From contig JADNRV010000215.1 in the NCBI GenBank assembly GCA_015499995.1, positions 1 to 64,000 of the forward strand: a stretch of DNA of 64,000 bases, in the 5' to 3' direction. Below the pieces are notes generated by a model. It made no database searches. It saw only the letters and a program-made list of their open reading frames with translations, and was not told where the DNA came from. Each line of letters opens with the position of its first letter. The first letter of the stretch is position 1. The DNA is from Flammula alnicola (lineage: Eukaryota; Basidiomycota; Agaricomycetes; Agaricales; Strophariaceae). Shown piece by piece: positions 22,669 through 34,727 of the stretch. Made by a program: the position numbers and the translations under genes.

Positions 22669-25391
22669 GCCTCCATAAATTTCTCGAACGTTATACGGCC
22701 GCCGCAATCAATTAGCAGACGGTCGACGCCCTCCTGGCCCTCCATCGCCTTGATTTGTTCTTTACATTCATTTACGTAGCTGAAAGCCGACCGGAAGAGC
22801 ACCCAAAGTGGCTTAATCCATTTCGCCCACATTTCATTGAAGGCTGAAAGCGTTGAATTTTGGATGGCTTCAAAATCATCCCCATAGTAAAGAAGGACTT
22901 TGTGGTCGTAGGCGTGCGTTTCATCTGCCCAAAACCGAAGTATTTTTGGCGTCGGTTTTATTGGTTGTACCTGATTGTTGAAGTCGTAGTGGGTAGCCGC
23001 CCAGATGAGAATGTAGAAGAAAGATTCTAGGTCATGTCGATACAGATGATGAGGAATGTCTAGTTTGGGTTTGAGGAGATCACGAGCCATGAAAGGAAAT
23101 GTTCCTGTACGGTGGTGGTTGGCAGAGAGAGGAGGTTCTCCTTTATCATTGACCTCCATTCCTAGATCTAAGTCGTTCAGAACACCGATGGTCTCCTGCT
23201 CTTCGATAGGCGGAGACGCGGACGATATATCCTTTGAATCGTCGTCGGGTTCCACATCTTCCGTATCTCGACCACCCACAGACTCATGGTCGTTCTGTGT
23301 CACCGAGTCTTCGACTGGAATTCTATCAGTTTGGCCAGGACGCCAGATCATCAAATTATTTTGGCTGATATCTCGATGAATTACTCGTCCTGACGTGAAT
23401 ACATGATAATGGCCTGAAATGGCAGCTTAATCAGTCGCAAGGTATCTCTGAAGAAAACGACAGTACGCACATTCAACACAGTCCAAGAATACACGTTTGA
23501 ATTCCTCCACGTTCTTGGCTTCCCATAGAGGCACATAGAGGTTAGACACCAACGCATGGAGATCACGGCCTTGAATCGCATTATCTGGTGCATTGGGATC
23601 CTCGAGAATGCTCTTCATCTTCGAGCTAGGGAGGCCCAGTTCCTCCGAGGTATATTTTGCATAGAATAATGGGTTTGGAAGGCGCTTTTGCCAGTATGGC
23701 GGAAGCGCTGCTCGAACCGTCTGAAGGAGATCCCCCTCGTGCGTCCGTGATATATATTGCCAGCTCATTTTCAGAGCGTATAACGAATTTCGTAGCTTGC
23801 TTCCAACGCGCCCTGCATAGACGGAAGCAACATAGGTGCCACGGCCATTTATGCCCCGGTAAGTAGCAAGAACCTTTGACACAGGGAAGACATAGTCAGG
23901 TTTTCCTTCGGATTTGGGGAACCTGTAACAGATGCTCGTCGTCTTCTTGGTGCACATCCTGCACGCCTCCGCTAGCTCTTTGGCGCACTTAGAACAGACG
24001 CCACTCATTGTTCTGGGGCATTCTTCGCACACGGAAGTCATCTCTGTAGAGGACTTGGCGCATACATGAACCGTCTCTACGGGCGGCTTGTCGAGAGGTT
24101 GAATATCGGATTCGAGAATAACGGCATCAGGCTGAGCTGGACGAATGAACTTGTGTATGTGGGGATCAAATCCTGCCTGACGCAGGTCGCACTGACCGAG
24201 AGCAAAGAGAGTCAGCCCAAGGTATGAGGCGCCCTTCTCGGTAGTAAAATCGAAGTTGACGGTGCGTATGACGGCAGTACGATCGTAGTACCATAAGCTA
24301 ACTTTACGTTTGTCGATGAATATTCCGGTGGTATAGTGGCGGCTGCTTGCCCCGAGGCATTCGAGTGCATACGTGGCGAGTTGCATTTGATCGTCTGTGA
24401 TCTTGATGGAGCGACGGCCCCTTTTTCGTTTTCTGCAGCCTTGGTCATCGCCGTCTCGAGAACGCTTGCGAGTGGATTGGGTACTCGTGTAGTTGGTGCT
24501 AGATGAAAAAGTCATCGACGTGTCTCTCGAGGTGCCAGCAGAGGTGGCAATGAGGTGCTGGGTCGCTGAGCGATTGTTCTTTGATGTGTGGTGACATTGT
24601 CGTCCTGCTACGACATCGCCAACCTCTTTGACCCGCGACCCGGATCCACAACTAAACGACGGTCGAGAATGTGTATCCGGTGTAACATTCTCGAGAGGCT
24701 CGTGCTCCTGGACATCTGACAGCTTGCGACCATTCGTTGGAGGTTTATTGCGCTTAAGTTTGAATGCAATCACGGATCGCACTTCCTGCCAAATCACTCT
24801 GAGAATGATTGGGAGAAACACGTCGGCCATATCGGGCTTTCGGTCGGTCTCTTGACTGCGAATCATTGTGTCGCCCTTGTAGTCCCAGAAACCTGTCCGA
24901 ATGGAACCAACCTGCATGCCAAAGAGTTTGCAAATGTCGTCCAAGAGTCCTGTGGCAATCTTGCAGAAAGGCTCGTGGAGATCGTTTTCCTTTTTCCCGG
25001 CAGTGTTCAACACGCTCTCGTAGACGTCTAGCGGATCCTTGGCTAGCACAAGCTTCTCGGCCATGATCTTTTGAATCTTGTCGTTGTCAAGCCCCCACAC
25101 GTTCTCCACGAAATTCTCCACTGAGATCTCACGATAGGTGTGCCCCGTAAGATCAAGTTGAAGGGCAGCTTTCATCAATTCAACTCTGCTGTCGTCGATT
25201 ACGGCGACCCTTTTCTTCACGGGTGCGTTTAGCGACATCGAGGTAGAATCTACATGTAATGAGATTGTATAGGCATCGTTGAAGGTAGGCGACTCACAAT
25301 ATGAACTTGACTTGCTTCCAGTCGAGGAGGATGTCTGAGAGGAGGAGGAATAATACGAGGAGGAATGGGACATGTTGCTTGAAGTAGCCAT
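22659..25391 (-). CDS. FunK1 kinase-like protein, copy 1, C-terminus altered by a MITE
   Basis: ATG 25391 (MATSSNMSHSS) heads a long minus-strand gene; the open frame could start at 25463. A 57-bp intron at 23470-23414 is certain because it contains an in-frame stop, and a 48-bp intron at 25297-25250 is possible. Kinase signs: YALKMSW (lysine), GRVIHRDISQNNLMI (HRD...N loop), LNDLDLG (DFG-like), then the FunK1 hallmark GTFPFMARDLL and YRHDLESFFYILIWAATHY. Between the N-terminal part and the kinase core lies a Cys-rich insert with CEEC, CSKC and CRMC. The MITE at 22284 replaces the last residues: the frame now ends KFMEARE at 22661, while the severed original end (MEAIGETPRGLNPD...ESFDK, stop at 22203-22205) lies beyond it. 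FunK1 proteins are fungus-specific; substrates are unknown. The kinase core is intact, so this may still work. Confidence 0.85.
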
Positions 25392-26233
25392 GTTCAAATG
25401 GCGAGTGGATTTGTGGTACGGGTAAAGATGCCACTGGGAAATGGCCCGCGAATCCTGTGGCACTAAGTGCGCTGAAGCGTGTCAAGCGCAATCGAAAATT
25501 GCGAAGACTAGACAACTACTCGGAAGATAAATAACAATAGTGATGCCGCAGCAGAAAAAAGCCCTTCAGGACTTGGAGGGATGAGGGCCATTGCTTCGCA
25601 TGGCAAAACGAGGACCAGGCTATCAAGTGTGGCACTTAAGTGTTATTACTACAATATAAAATTTAGTTCTCAGAATTCAAAGACAATTATTGAAATTAGA
25701 ATCAGTTCTGGAGCAAATGCACATGTCCTCAATATACTTAAAGAAATACTTAGAATTTGAAAAGATTTGGCCGGAAGAATGCTGACATGATTTATATCAG
25801 TCAGCATGTACTGGACTGGACATGATGACTGTATGGCATCACATCAGCATCCGAGTTCGGCACTGCAGGATCTAAATATAGATCTCTGTACTCGATAGTA
25901 AGCGATACTCCCTACCTAAGTACCTTGCCTCTCCCTTGCCTCTCCCGACCTCGGAGGCCCTCAAAAAGCATAGATAAGTTATTGTTTCATTTTTATTCAC
26001 ATTTTCTAACAGTTCTTGAGTGTTAATAGGTATTACATGAATCGAGCAACGTGCACTGCAACGTCGTGTGCCCCTTGCCTCGTTGAGGTATGTGGGCCGA
26101 CTAGGGAACAATGCGAGTGGAGTGGAGGGTATCGGAGTATATGAGTGGAGACCCTGGCAGAGGGAGACCAGCCAGGTATGTGACAAATCGAGTTGAACAA
26201 CACGATTTGCTTATATTCATTCTCCCTTCACCC

Positions 26234-28541
26234 CCTCGCCTAACCCATCCCAGGTACTGCCAACACCACCCCCACTGCTCTTTGCCAGCAGCCCAACCAC
26301 CTGGTTGCTTCAGCACCATCACCGGCAGCAGCAGTGTTTGGCCACTGCCCCAACGCCCAACGCCCACCCTGTCCACCCATCGCTGCCCTACCCCCTTTGC
26401 CTTCTTCTCCACGGCTAATGCCAGGGTCCGCTCAGGTCATGTGAGGAGAAGCGCAGAGACCTTATCACCTCCTCGACGAACATGCCCATTTACACGGTCT
26501 TGGTTCTACCTCGTTGCATATACCATGCGCATCCACCTGCATGCTGCGCAGAACAGACGGCAGCACCAACTCACGGGACATTTGTCTCGTGTGTGGGCTC
26601 TCGTCTCGCTTGCCTGGCATGCAGCACCAGGCTAGCAATGGCGTCGACCCCAAATGGACAAGACATGGCAGGATCGAGGGTCGATGAGGAGGGCAGTGTG
26701 TTGGCGAAGAGCCAAGGGTCCAACGTAAGAGTTCACTAATCGATACACTGTGCTCGTGTACTCACCTCATCCCATCCAGCGATAGCGAGGACAGGATAAC
26801 AGTGGTGATTTGTTGACTGATCGCCATCTGCTAACGACCTGCCACATCGCCTCGAAAGCCAAAACCAAGAGATCTCCTAGCGTCTCAGGTCAGCTGAGCA
26901 CGAAGTTCACCATCTCTGCACTGTCGAAGCTCATCCAACATCCTAACCGACCACATATCACCCTGCCCATCGAGTTTCCGACCATGCCGACGGTCCGATC
27001 ATCGCCGCGGGTCTCGACTCCATGCATACACATGTCGCATCAATTGGATGCAATGTGAATCGTCCTGTGACAGATGCACGGTGGTGGATGCAAGAGGCTT
27101 CATTGTGCTGGAGACGAGAAACGGAGAGCATCATGGTAAGCAGGCTGTTCGTTGGCTGCCGTGACCTACAACTCACCTCTGCCCTGTTTACCCCAGCCCA
27201 GCCATCACTCCGCAGACCCATGCACATCCGTTCGAGACAAAGGCTGTCACAAGCAAACCGTCTTGGCAACTAGGGCTCATAAACGCACCCAACATTTGTG
27301 GAGTGGACGGATGGATGTAGGCGATAGGTGGGCGGGGGAAAGCCGACGAGGTAAGTATCTAAAACATGGTATATGATAGATAGGTCGAGTACTCACCTTT
27401 CTTCGCATTTCCCAGCCGACAAGACCTCCATTCGCAACCCACGGCTCGGCTGCAACCTCTACTCCTCCAAATGTCAGGCGCGACACATGCGGCGTGCGCT
27501 TGAGGGCTCAGTACGACAGGCTGTTGGGTTTGACCAAGGCGGATGGAGATGGTAAGTGGTCATTTTCAGCAGGAGAACGAGATCGGTGTACTGACGTGCT
27601 TTGTTTCTTTAGCCTCTCATCCTCAATGATGACCTCAGCACTGCTGCACACGGGTCAGCAAATCCATTCGCTAATGAGATACAGCGCTTACTCACGTAGA
27701 TGACACAGATCGTGAAGAACTGGGATATAAAAGCTGCAGGTCCTCACCAGCGCTGCAGCTTCAATGATGGAGCCGCGCTGGCGGCCCGTCCATCGATGAT
27801 ACTGCAGCGGCAGGTGGATTGACGCTGATGCCATGACGCCGCGCATGCGATGATGACGACAACACAACAGCGGGTGCATCAGTCTATATGGACATCATCG
27901 TACCCCAGCCAATCGCAGAACTCGCAGCAGAACATTGTCGGTGTGCTGCCTTCAACGCCCTTCGCACAGCCAACGCAGACGACGCTGCCGACTGCCAGCG
28001 TAATCCAGAGACAGCAACATCATTGTATGCCATCTCTATCTGCCCAATTTTTCCCGAAATGTAGCGAGGTTTAGCACCATCCTTTCGCGTATTCGTCTCT
28101 CGTTCAGTCGCCTATTCACAGACCCGAGCATAACCCCTCTTCGCCATCCTCCGGGTATTGAACTCGCTGCTTCCTCTCGGCGCACTGGGTGGCCATGGAG
28201 CACGGCCTACGCAATATTATTCAAGTGCGCCTTCAGGGTACTCGACGAATGACCCTCGTGTCATGCCGCAAAGTTACATGTCTCATCCTATGTCTCAGCT
28301 TTAGACACGGGCTGATGGGAGTCTGGGCGATTTGTTTCTGTTACATGGATGCAATGAACGTTCGGGTTCCAGTATCGCTTCGACCTCCCGCAACCCACGT
28401 TTATTGCTCGGTTGCGGTAAGGAGATTAAATCATTACTCGCGATGGACGTTCAGGCTTCAAGCTCGATGACTGCCCTACAGTCAAGCTGACAGAGGAAAT
28501 ATTCATGGCAGTGGAGAGTGGCGAGAGCATCTACCTGTAGT
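26234..28541 (+). pseudogene. Decayed, unidentified multi-exon gene fragments
   Basis: Several stretches look coding but do not join into one frame. There is a Pro/Ala/Gln-rich segment at 26234-26436, PLILNDDLSTAAHGSANPFA near 27613-27690, a Gln/Ser/Pro-rich segment at 27850-28000, ARPTQYYSSAPSGYSTNDPR near 28200-28270, and a last stretch ending LTEEIFMAVESGESIYL with TAG at 28539-28541. Low-complexity Q/P/S blocks between ordered parts suggest a regulatory protein such as a transcription factor, but I recognise no DNA-binding domain. Stops and frame changes between blocks may be introns I cannot place, or decay. DNA at 25640-26233 shows nothing clear. Confidence 0.35.
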
Positions 28542-29585
28542 ACGTAATATCCTACCCACACTGGTGGGTTCTCGGTGTGTGGTCGTGTAGAAGATTACAA
28601 CCCAGGACTTGTGTCTTTCCCCTCGTTGCTGCTCAAGGCTGACATTCTTTATATTATGCGCCTGCGATGCCCCCTTCTTGTATCTCATATTTGTGCACAT
28701 TTTCTCCTCCATCGGACCGTCCTGCTTTTCTTTCGTTTACCTATTTTCTTTGTCAGAATGTGTCTGTTGTAACATCTTGTGCTCTTTATTCCTGTACAGA
28801 ACACGCGCGTCCACCTAACCATCTCTTCCTGTACCTCCGCGTACCTCCGGAGATGAGTTTGGATCTAGTGTACCGCCTGTAAGGATGCTAGCTAGACCTT
28901 GCTTGCAAAATTCGGCGCAATTCATTTGAAAATCTGATTTAGACGTTAGCGATTTGGAGAGCAATGCACTTGGTAGGCTCCGTCCGAGGCGAGTGGGTAT
29001 GATCCGTATGCCTTGAGTGCATCGGCTTTACTAAGTTGTGGTTCTGTTTGAGTCGACATCGCTCCGTGTTGCGCAAAGAGATAGTTGCCGAAGACCCTTG
29101 AAGCCGTGAGGCTTGAACTGGTTATTGTTCACCAATTCTTGCAGAAGTCTGAGGCTACGATTGTCAATGTAGTTAATAGTCTGCTATCGATCTGCGATCT
29201 GCAATATATGATAGTAGTATGAATCGTTCCGCCACTGGCAGCATTTATAAATTCTGCGTGCGGCAAATGCAACCAGTGAAGTAAGTCGTGGGTCCAACTA
29301 GTAGATTTCGAGAGGCTATTCTGTTGCATATTGGTCAAATGATTGCGTGTATATTTCGGCGTCACCTGGAGGCGGATTCAGTGGAGTTCGGAGAAAAAAG
29401 GTCCTCACCTTGATGATCTATATCCTGCCAAAGGTTGGAGTTGTGGGAGAGGCAATAGTGACACGACTAGTAGCAGGCATGGCGGTTTCATGGTACATAA
29501 GTACTACTTTAATTTTAAACTTGAAGTATTGCGAAAACGCAGATGTCACATGACTATAGATAAGATAAATACAGCCATCAAACAA
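28542..29585. other. No supported gene before the Plavaka element
   Basis: Short overlapping frames only. A pyrimidine-rich run at 28600-28800 produces Phe/Leu/Ser-rich frames on the plus strand that have no start context or splice structure. Confidence 0.4.
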
Positions 29586-30263
29586 ACATCATCAGCAAAA
29601 TAGCACGTTGATAGATTCGGTAGATATAATAGGGAGGCTAGTAAAAATAGACCTACGTATTTGTAATTTCCCTACCATCGCCCAGCACTCTAGCAAAACA
29701 TCCTAGGGCTACGCATTCTATTAACTCTAAGTATTTCTTTACTCTTTCGTCTTTTTATATGGCTGGGGCATCATCGATGCATCATCTGGTGCTGCAGTGG
29801 TGACGCACGACCATCCGGTTACTGCCGTTCACGTGCCAACGTGTTGATGCTGCCTTAATCCGATGCTGGTGATTCTTAAAAGTTACATCTATCATGTCGC
29901 TCGCCGTTGAGTTCATATGAGAACCTTTCAAGGTGAGTTCTGCTTTCCTTACGCCCCCACTTCGTTTGGATCAGAAGTGCCTTCGGACGCCAGCACTTCT
30001 TGATCAAAATGCCTACTAACTACATTTCCTTCCTTTTTATCCTAGATTTCTTTCTTTTCAACATGTTTCAACAAGTCGAACTTGAGCTCCCGGGTGCAAA
30101 TCGGAGGTGGGCTCTGTACATGTCAATCGCCAAGCCGTGACCTCCGCCAGGGGTATCGTCGGTGGAGCCCCCTCTCTGAAGTTGATCCACTGCTTTTCAA
30201 GCCCTGTTGATCATTGTTTACCGGCCGACTTTTGCCTTGCCCGCCTCTCTCTCTCTTGCCACC

Positions 30264-31159
30264 ATGTTCGCCCACAAAGATGACCCCGGTGATAGTTGGT
30301 ACAACCTGGAGGACATCATAGAGAGTTCAGTTACGTCTGAACATGAGGTACCGTCTCATATTTTCTCGTTTAATCCACTTTTAACTGATGAAAATTTCAG
30401 CTACAATTGCCAGATGTCGACGAACACGAGCCCATTCAACTTGATGAGCAAACATCTGCCTATGATGCAGACAACTTCCACCAGCCGTTTTCTTCCCCAT
30501 CTGCGTATCCTGGATCCTTGCAGGCCATGCCAACACCCTCATCGTCGCCGCTTTCTCGACAGGTTTTCCACCCCACCCAGTCATGGATGCCGCCAGAGGT
30601 CGATCCTCTAGATGCGCTGAAGTTGCCCGATGAATTTGTGGACTCCTGGCTCAACGAGCATGGATTACACAGGTTCAACTTCATGTTCTCACCGAGTCAG
30701 ATGGGACCTCACGAAGAAATGATACGCGGTTTGCTTCATCAGTTAGAAGAGGATTATGCAGAGTTCATCAAACAAAAGGTATGTCTCATTAATTTTCAGT
30801 ATTATACACAAACTAATTACCATCCATTCAAGAATGCCACGACTCTATCAGAGACTGAGTCCGAGACTGAGTCCGAGTCCGAGTCCGAGTTACCAGTCGC
30901 GAATTTGCCTCCACCACCACCACCAATGCCACCCTCTCCTTCTGTGGCACCAACTGTACCCTGCCGCACTTCAACGTCGCCTTCGCCACCTTCAGCCTCG
31001 ACAATGCCTTTCTTGCCCGCCCACTCTCGTACATGTGTGGCTCCGAGGAAAGCAGGAAGGATCGCCGCGAAGCTAGCCAAGCAGCTCGCGGCTCTTGATG
31101 CAGTTCGGCATGACATATATCGTAGATACAAACGGTTCCTTAGAATTTCACGTGAATGA
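30264..31159 (+). CDS. Plavaka-carried protein of unknown function
   Basis: Exons 30264-30347, 30401-30778 and 30833-31159 join in phase (introns 53 and 54 bp; the second is also open, so retention would not break the frame). About 262 residues. The N-terminal half is acidic with SWYNLEDIIESS and LPDEFVDSWLNEHGLHRFNF; a Ser/Glu run (SETESETESESESE) and a Pro-rich stretch follow. The last third is basic (RKAGRIAAKLAKQLAALDAV...YRRYKRF) and may bind nucleic acid or form a helix. It ends 25 bp from the convergent transposase stop and lies inside the TIRs, so it is probably element cargo or an accessory factor. No named domain recognised. Confidence 0.6.
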
Positions 31160-31183
31160 AACCCTCAATATGATTGCTTGAAA

Positions 31184-34100
31184 TCAAAATACAATTTCAT
31201 GAGTATGGTGGTCAGCAAAGTGATTAACGTAGTAGGTTGCGAATGCATCTAGAGAATCTACGTATGAGAAATTCACTGGCAGAAATTCGCCGCCGAATAC
31301 AGGAAGAAGGTGAGCTCCACAGAGCACAGAGTCCAGGTGAATGACGGCCTGTAGCCGATGATTCTGTCTGGTGTCGGGGCGAACTTTCCACATCCCTGTT
31401 ACACTGTCTTGAGATCTCCCAATGGTCGAGAACCATTCGATGAGGGCACATGGATAGCCTTTATCTTGATGCGTGAAGGAGAAGAATAGCTTAACACGAG
31501 CCGCATTCATCCCCTTCATGCCTGGCTTATCCTCATCCTCGACAACGAATGCGCAGTCACGACGTGGGCCCTTCTTTCGCCAACTTGGACAAGATCGAAT
31601 GCGCTCACGCAACATCCCACGAAGGCCGCATTCATCACTTGGTGCGAAGAATGTTGCGACAGCAGAATGGAACACGGATATTTTGCTAGAGATTGAAGGA
31701 CATTCATCGAGGGTGACATCGTCAGACGAAATGTTGGTGTTGAGTTGATCAAACAAAAAACGGCGCATGAGCTCTGGAAGCCGAGGTTCTTGAATGTGGG
31801 CTGCAAGATCTTCTAGCTGCCGTGGATAGCCCCGGACTGCAAGAGGGAAATCATAATCAGGAAGCAGTTAGAAAGGACAAAAAACTTAAAACGCACTACG
31901 TGTCCGGGCCAACACCACATTTCCCTCAACCATCTCAATGCGGCGCACTGCTGGTGAATGATCCACCACCTCTCCGTCATTATCCGAGTCATTTCCATCG
32001 TCGTCTATTGTTTTTTGATGTCGTCTGGGAGCTGAAGAGGGTGGAAGCATCCCTCGACTTTCGAAATTCACTTGCGCTGCATGGAGTTTGTCCAGCCTCT
32101 GGTTGGTTAGAAGCATTTGGCCCAGAGCTTCGTATCGATTAGAGCGTCGCCAAGGTTTTTTGACTGCTGTGATGTGACGTGATTCCGTGATCGATGAGCA
32201 GATGCCATTTGGTGCGCCGAATTCTTGAATGAGGTGGTGGTAGTGGGAAAGTGAATGTTGACGAGGAAGAGAAAATCCAGTGGGCCGAACTCCACTGGTA
32301 CGAAAGATTTCACGATATGTGTAGAACTTGGCGAGAGCAATATCAAATGCTTTGAGGGTTGCTTCACTGATATCTGACCGACGTGCCAGATAGCAGACAT
32401 CGAGAAAGGCAGAGAAGGTGCGGACCATATCATCTGGAACATGGCCACAGATGGCAGTGATGTAGACCTTAATGATCAAATCTGAGCAACTAGACGAAAC
32501 CTCATAAACGGGTCTTACCTTCATCAACGCCTTGGAATCATCGCCCGTCCACTGCTTGAATCGACGACCATGAGGAAAGCGGCGCAGCTTAGGAAAAAGA
32601 GGTGATGCTGCGATTCTAAAAAACATGAGACTACAGTAGACCAAGACAAAGATATTTAAACAGCTTACCTTCGGTCAATGTCGTCCATAATTTCGTTCGC
32701 ATGTGCTTCTCCGTGTTCGAGGATGAGATACTCGCCTACCCAAGTTACCAAATGGTCTTTAAAGGTCCCTTTGATAATCTGGTGCAGCAAATCAGGGGTA
32801 AGGATTTCATGGATGTCCGCACGGGGGAAATCATGCGTAAAAGGCTGCAGGAGTTTATGAGTGCATTTGCAGATATTCAAAAGGATTCCTATTCACCAAA
32901 ATATCGTCATCAATGCCATATTCATCCCATAGCGTCTTTGATCCTAGGGTGTCGAGTAGCTCATCCGTGAAGCCACGGGTCCGTCGACCACGTAACCCAT
33001 CAAGGTCGTCTGGTAGAGCTGTACATCTATTATGGTTCAATAAGTGCTGCGTTAAACGGACAAGGTGAAGATCTCAAACCTAGGACACCACCCTTGGACC
33101 GTTCCTGCCAACAAAACTTGCTCCGGGTAGTCGGCGATGAATGCGGCAAGATCATAGATAACCCTTCGATAATGACCATCGGGGCAGCGACGAATCACAG
33201 GCTTTGACATGCTTGCACGAAGAGAGCTGAGGATAGTCGAGATCGAGGCGTGATAAAGCTGTCGCTTGAATTTGCGGAATAGTGTTGTATTATCTTCTTT
33301 TCGATCACCTACAAATCTGAAAGTCAGAGCTGTTACACAGACCAAAAAACTTCAAACAGACACACATTTTGGAATAGCCAAGAACCCGATAGGTACCACA
33401 GCGTTGCGGTGGGCCCGACGTGCAGTATTATGTATAGCGCCGGTTGAAAGGTATAGTGGGTGGTATTCCACACTGCCAGTCGCAACCGAAACAGTAGTCT
33501 TGTCAGCGCCAAGGATAATGGGACAATACATGGCACCTTCTGTGCTGTTATCGGCTTCATATATGTCGGTCTAGAAAGAAAAGATGAGTAAATTTCCAAG
33601 CTCAAATCTAATCCTAATGGGAACACACCGCATGCCGATAGGAAAAATTCCCTGACATGAACTCGTTCCAATGTCGCTTGTCTGATTCATCAACTTCTAT
33701 GAAAGGTGCATAGTCGATCTCGCCATCAAAATCGGGGTTATCGAGTATGTTCTTCAGGACGACACTTGGATCGCGATACCATACTTCATAATCGGCCAGT
33801 TGCCAGCTTGGTGCGTCGGGTTGTAGCTGGCCAACATAGGATGTCGTGAATGATTTCCAAGGTGCATCTCCGTGTTTGATTGCGTCGATTGCAGCATACA
33901 TATGCTCGTGAGATGAGAAAGGAGTATAGCTGTTCTCCTCGGACTTCGACAGAGCCCATATATCCATCAGATTATCGATATCCCCAGCAGACATCTCTGC
34001 CTTCCGATATAAGAAATCTCCAGTTCGGAACTGGAGCTCATCATCAAACGGATCCCAATTTTCGGGCATGGCAGCTGAGCGTGGTATAGGTGGAGTTCCA

Positions 34101-34506
34101 GGTGCCAGAAATTCGCCTTTGTCGTCACAGGGAAGACCTGGTGGGCAGGTTTAAGGTCCATAGATGTAGTCAAAAGCTTGGCACTAACCGTTCAAGTGTG
34201 GATGAATAATTTGCTTGCGTCCAGAAGGTAATGACTGCGGCTCAGGAGACGGAGAGCGCAAGGGTTGTTGGGCTTCTGGTTCTCGATCCGAGAAGGCATC
34301 ACCATCAAAAAGTCATCGGATATGATGACTTCTTCAGAGCCTGCACGCTCAGCGGTATTTGGCACAGAACGCCTTTGAGTTTGTTCAACAACGTTGTGAT
34401 TTGTGTGGAATGTTCGAACATGAGTCGTACGGCCGCGCTGACTTCTGAATCGCCGTTTACACCCTTGAGCAGCAAAAATGCACGCAAATTTGAACAAGCC
34501 AGGCAT
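31184..34506 (-). CDS. Plavaka transposase, multi-exon
   Basis: The minus-strand exons run from ATG 34506 to stop 31184-31186. The N-terminus has one C2H2-type finger (ACIFAAQGC...HVRTFHTNH), the usual start of Plavaka proteins. SFTTSYVGQLQPDAPSWQLA and YEVWYRDPSVVLKNIL follow, then the signature IILGADKTTVSVATG with the first Asp, YHPLYLS, RRAHRNAVVPIGFLAIPK, DLAAFIADYPEQVLL with a second Asp, FPRADIHEILTPDLLHQIIKG, and SSITESRHITAVKKPWRRSN with a candidate Glu. The C-terminal region is a long domain ending YYVNHFADHHTHEIVF. I see no stop in any exon, and neighbouring frames abut at plausible introns of about 50-70 bp, so it may be functional. Plavaka belongs with the CMC/EnSpm cut-and-paste elements of fungi. 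Exact exon edges were not all checked. Confidence 0.85.
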
Positions 34507-34727
34507 GGTGTAGGATTTGGGATAGAACTTGAAAGCGACGTTGTATGTTGAAAAAATGAATTGAAATATATAAGTGTGATGTGTAATCTCTGGACGGCAC
34601 AGTGGAACATGGTTAATCCTTGAGCTGGCTGTCGGACTGCAAATTGGAAACTTACGATTTTTTCTAAACCTTATTTCCTCTCAACACACAACTCTTTTTC
34701 TCTCGTTCCATAACCCCTTCTGTCAAG

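Noticed and set aside
28575..28882. Phe/Leu-rich overlapping frames as a membrane protein
   Set aside because: They come from a pyrimidine-rich run; all three frames look alike and lack a start context or splice sites.
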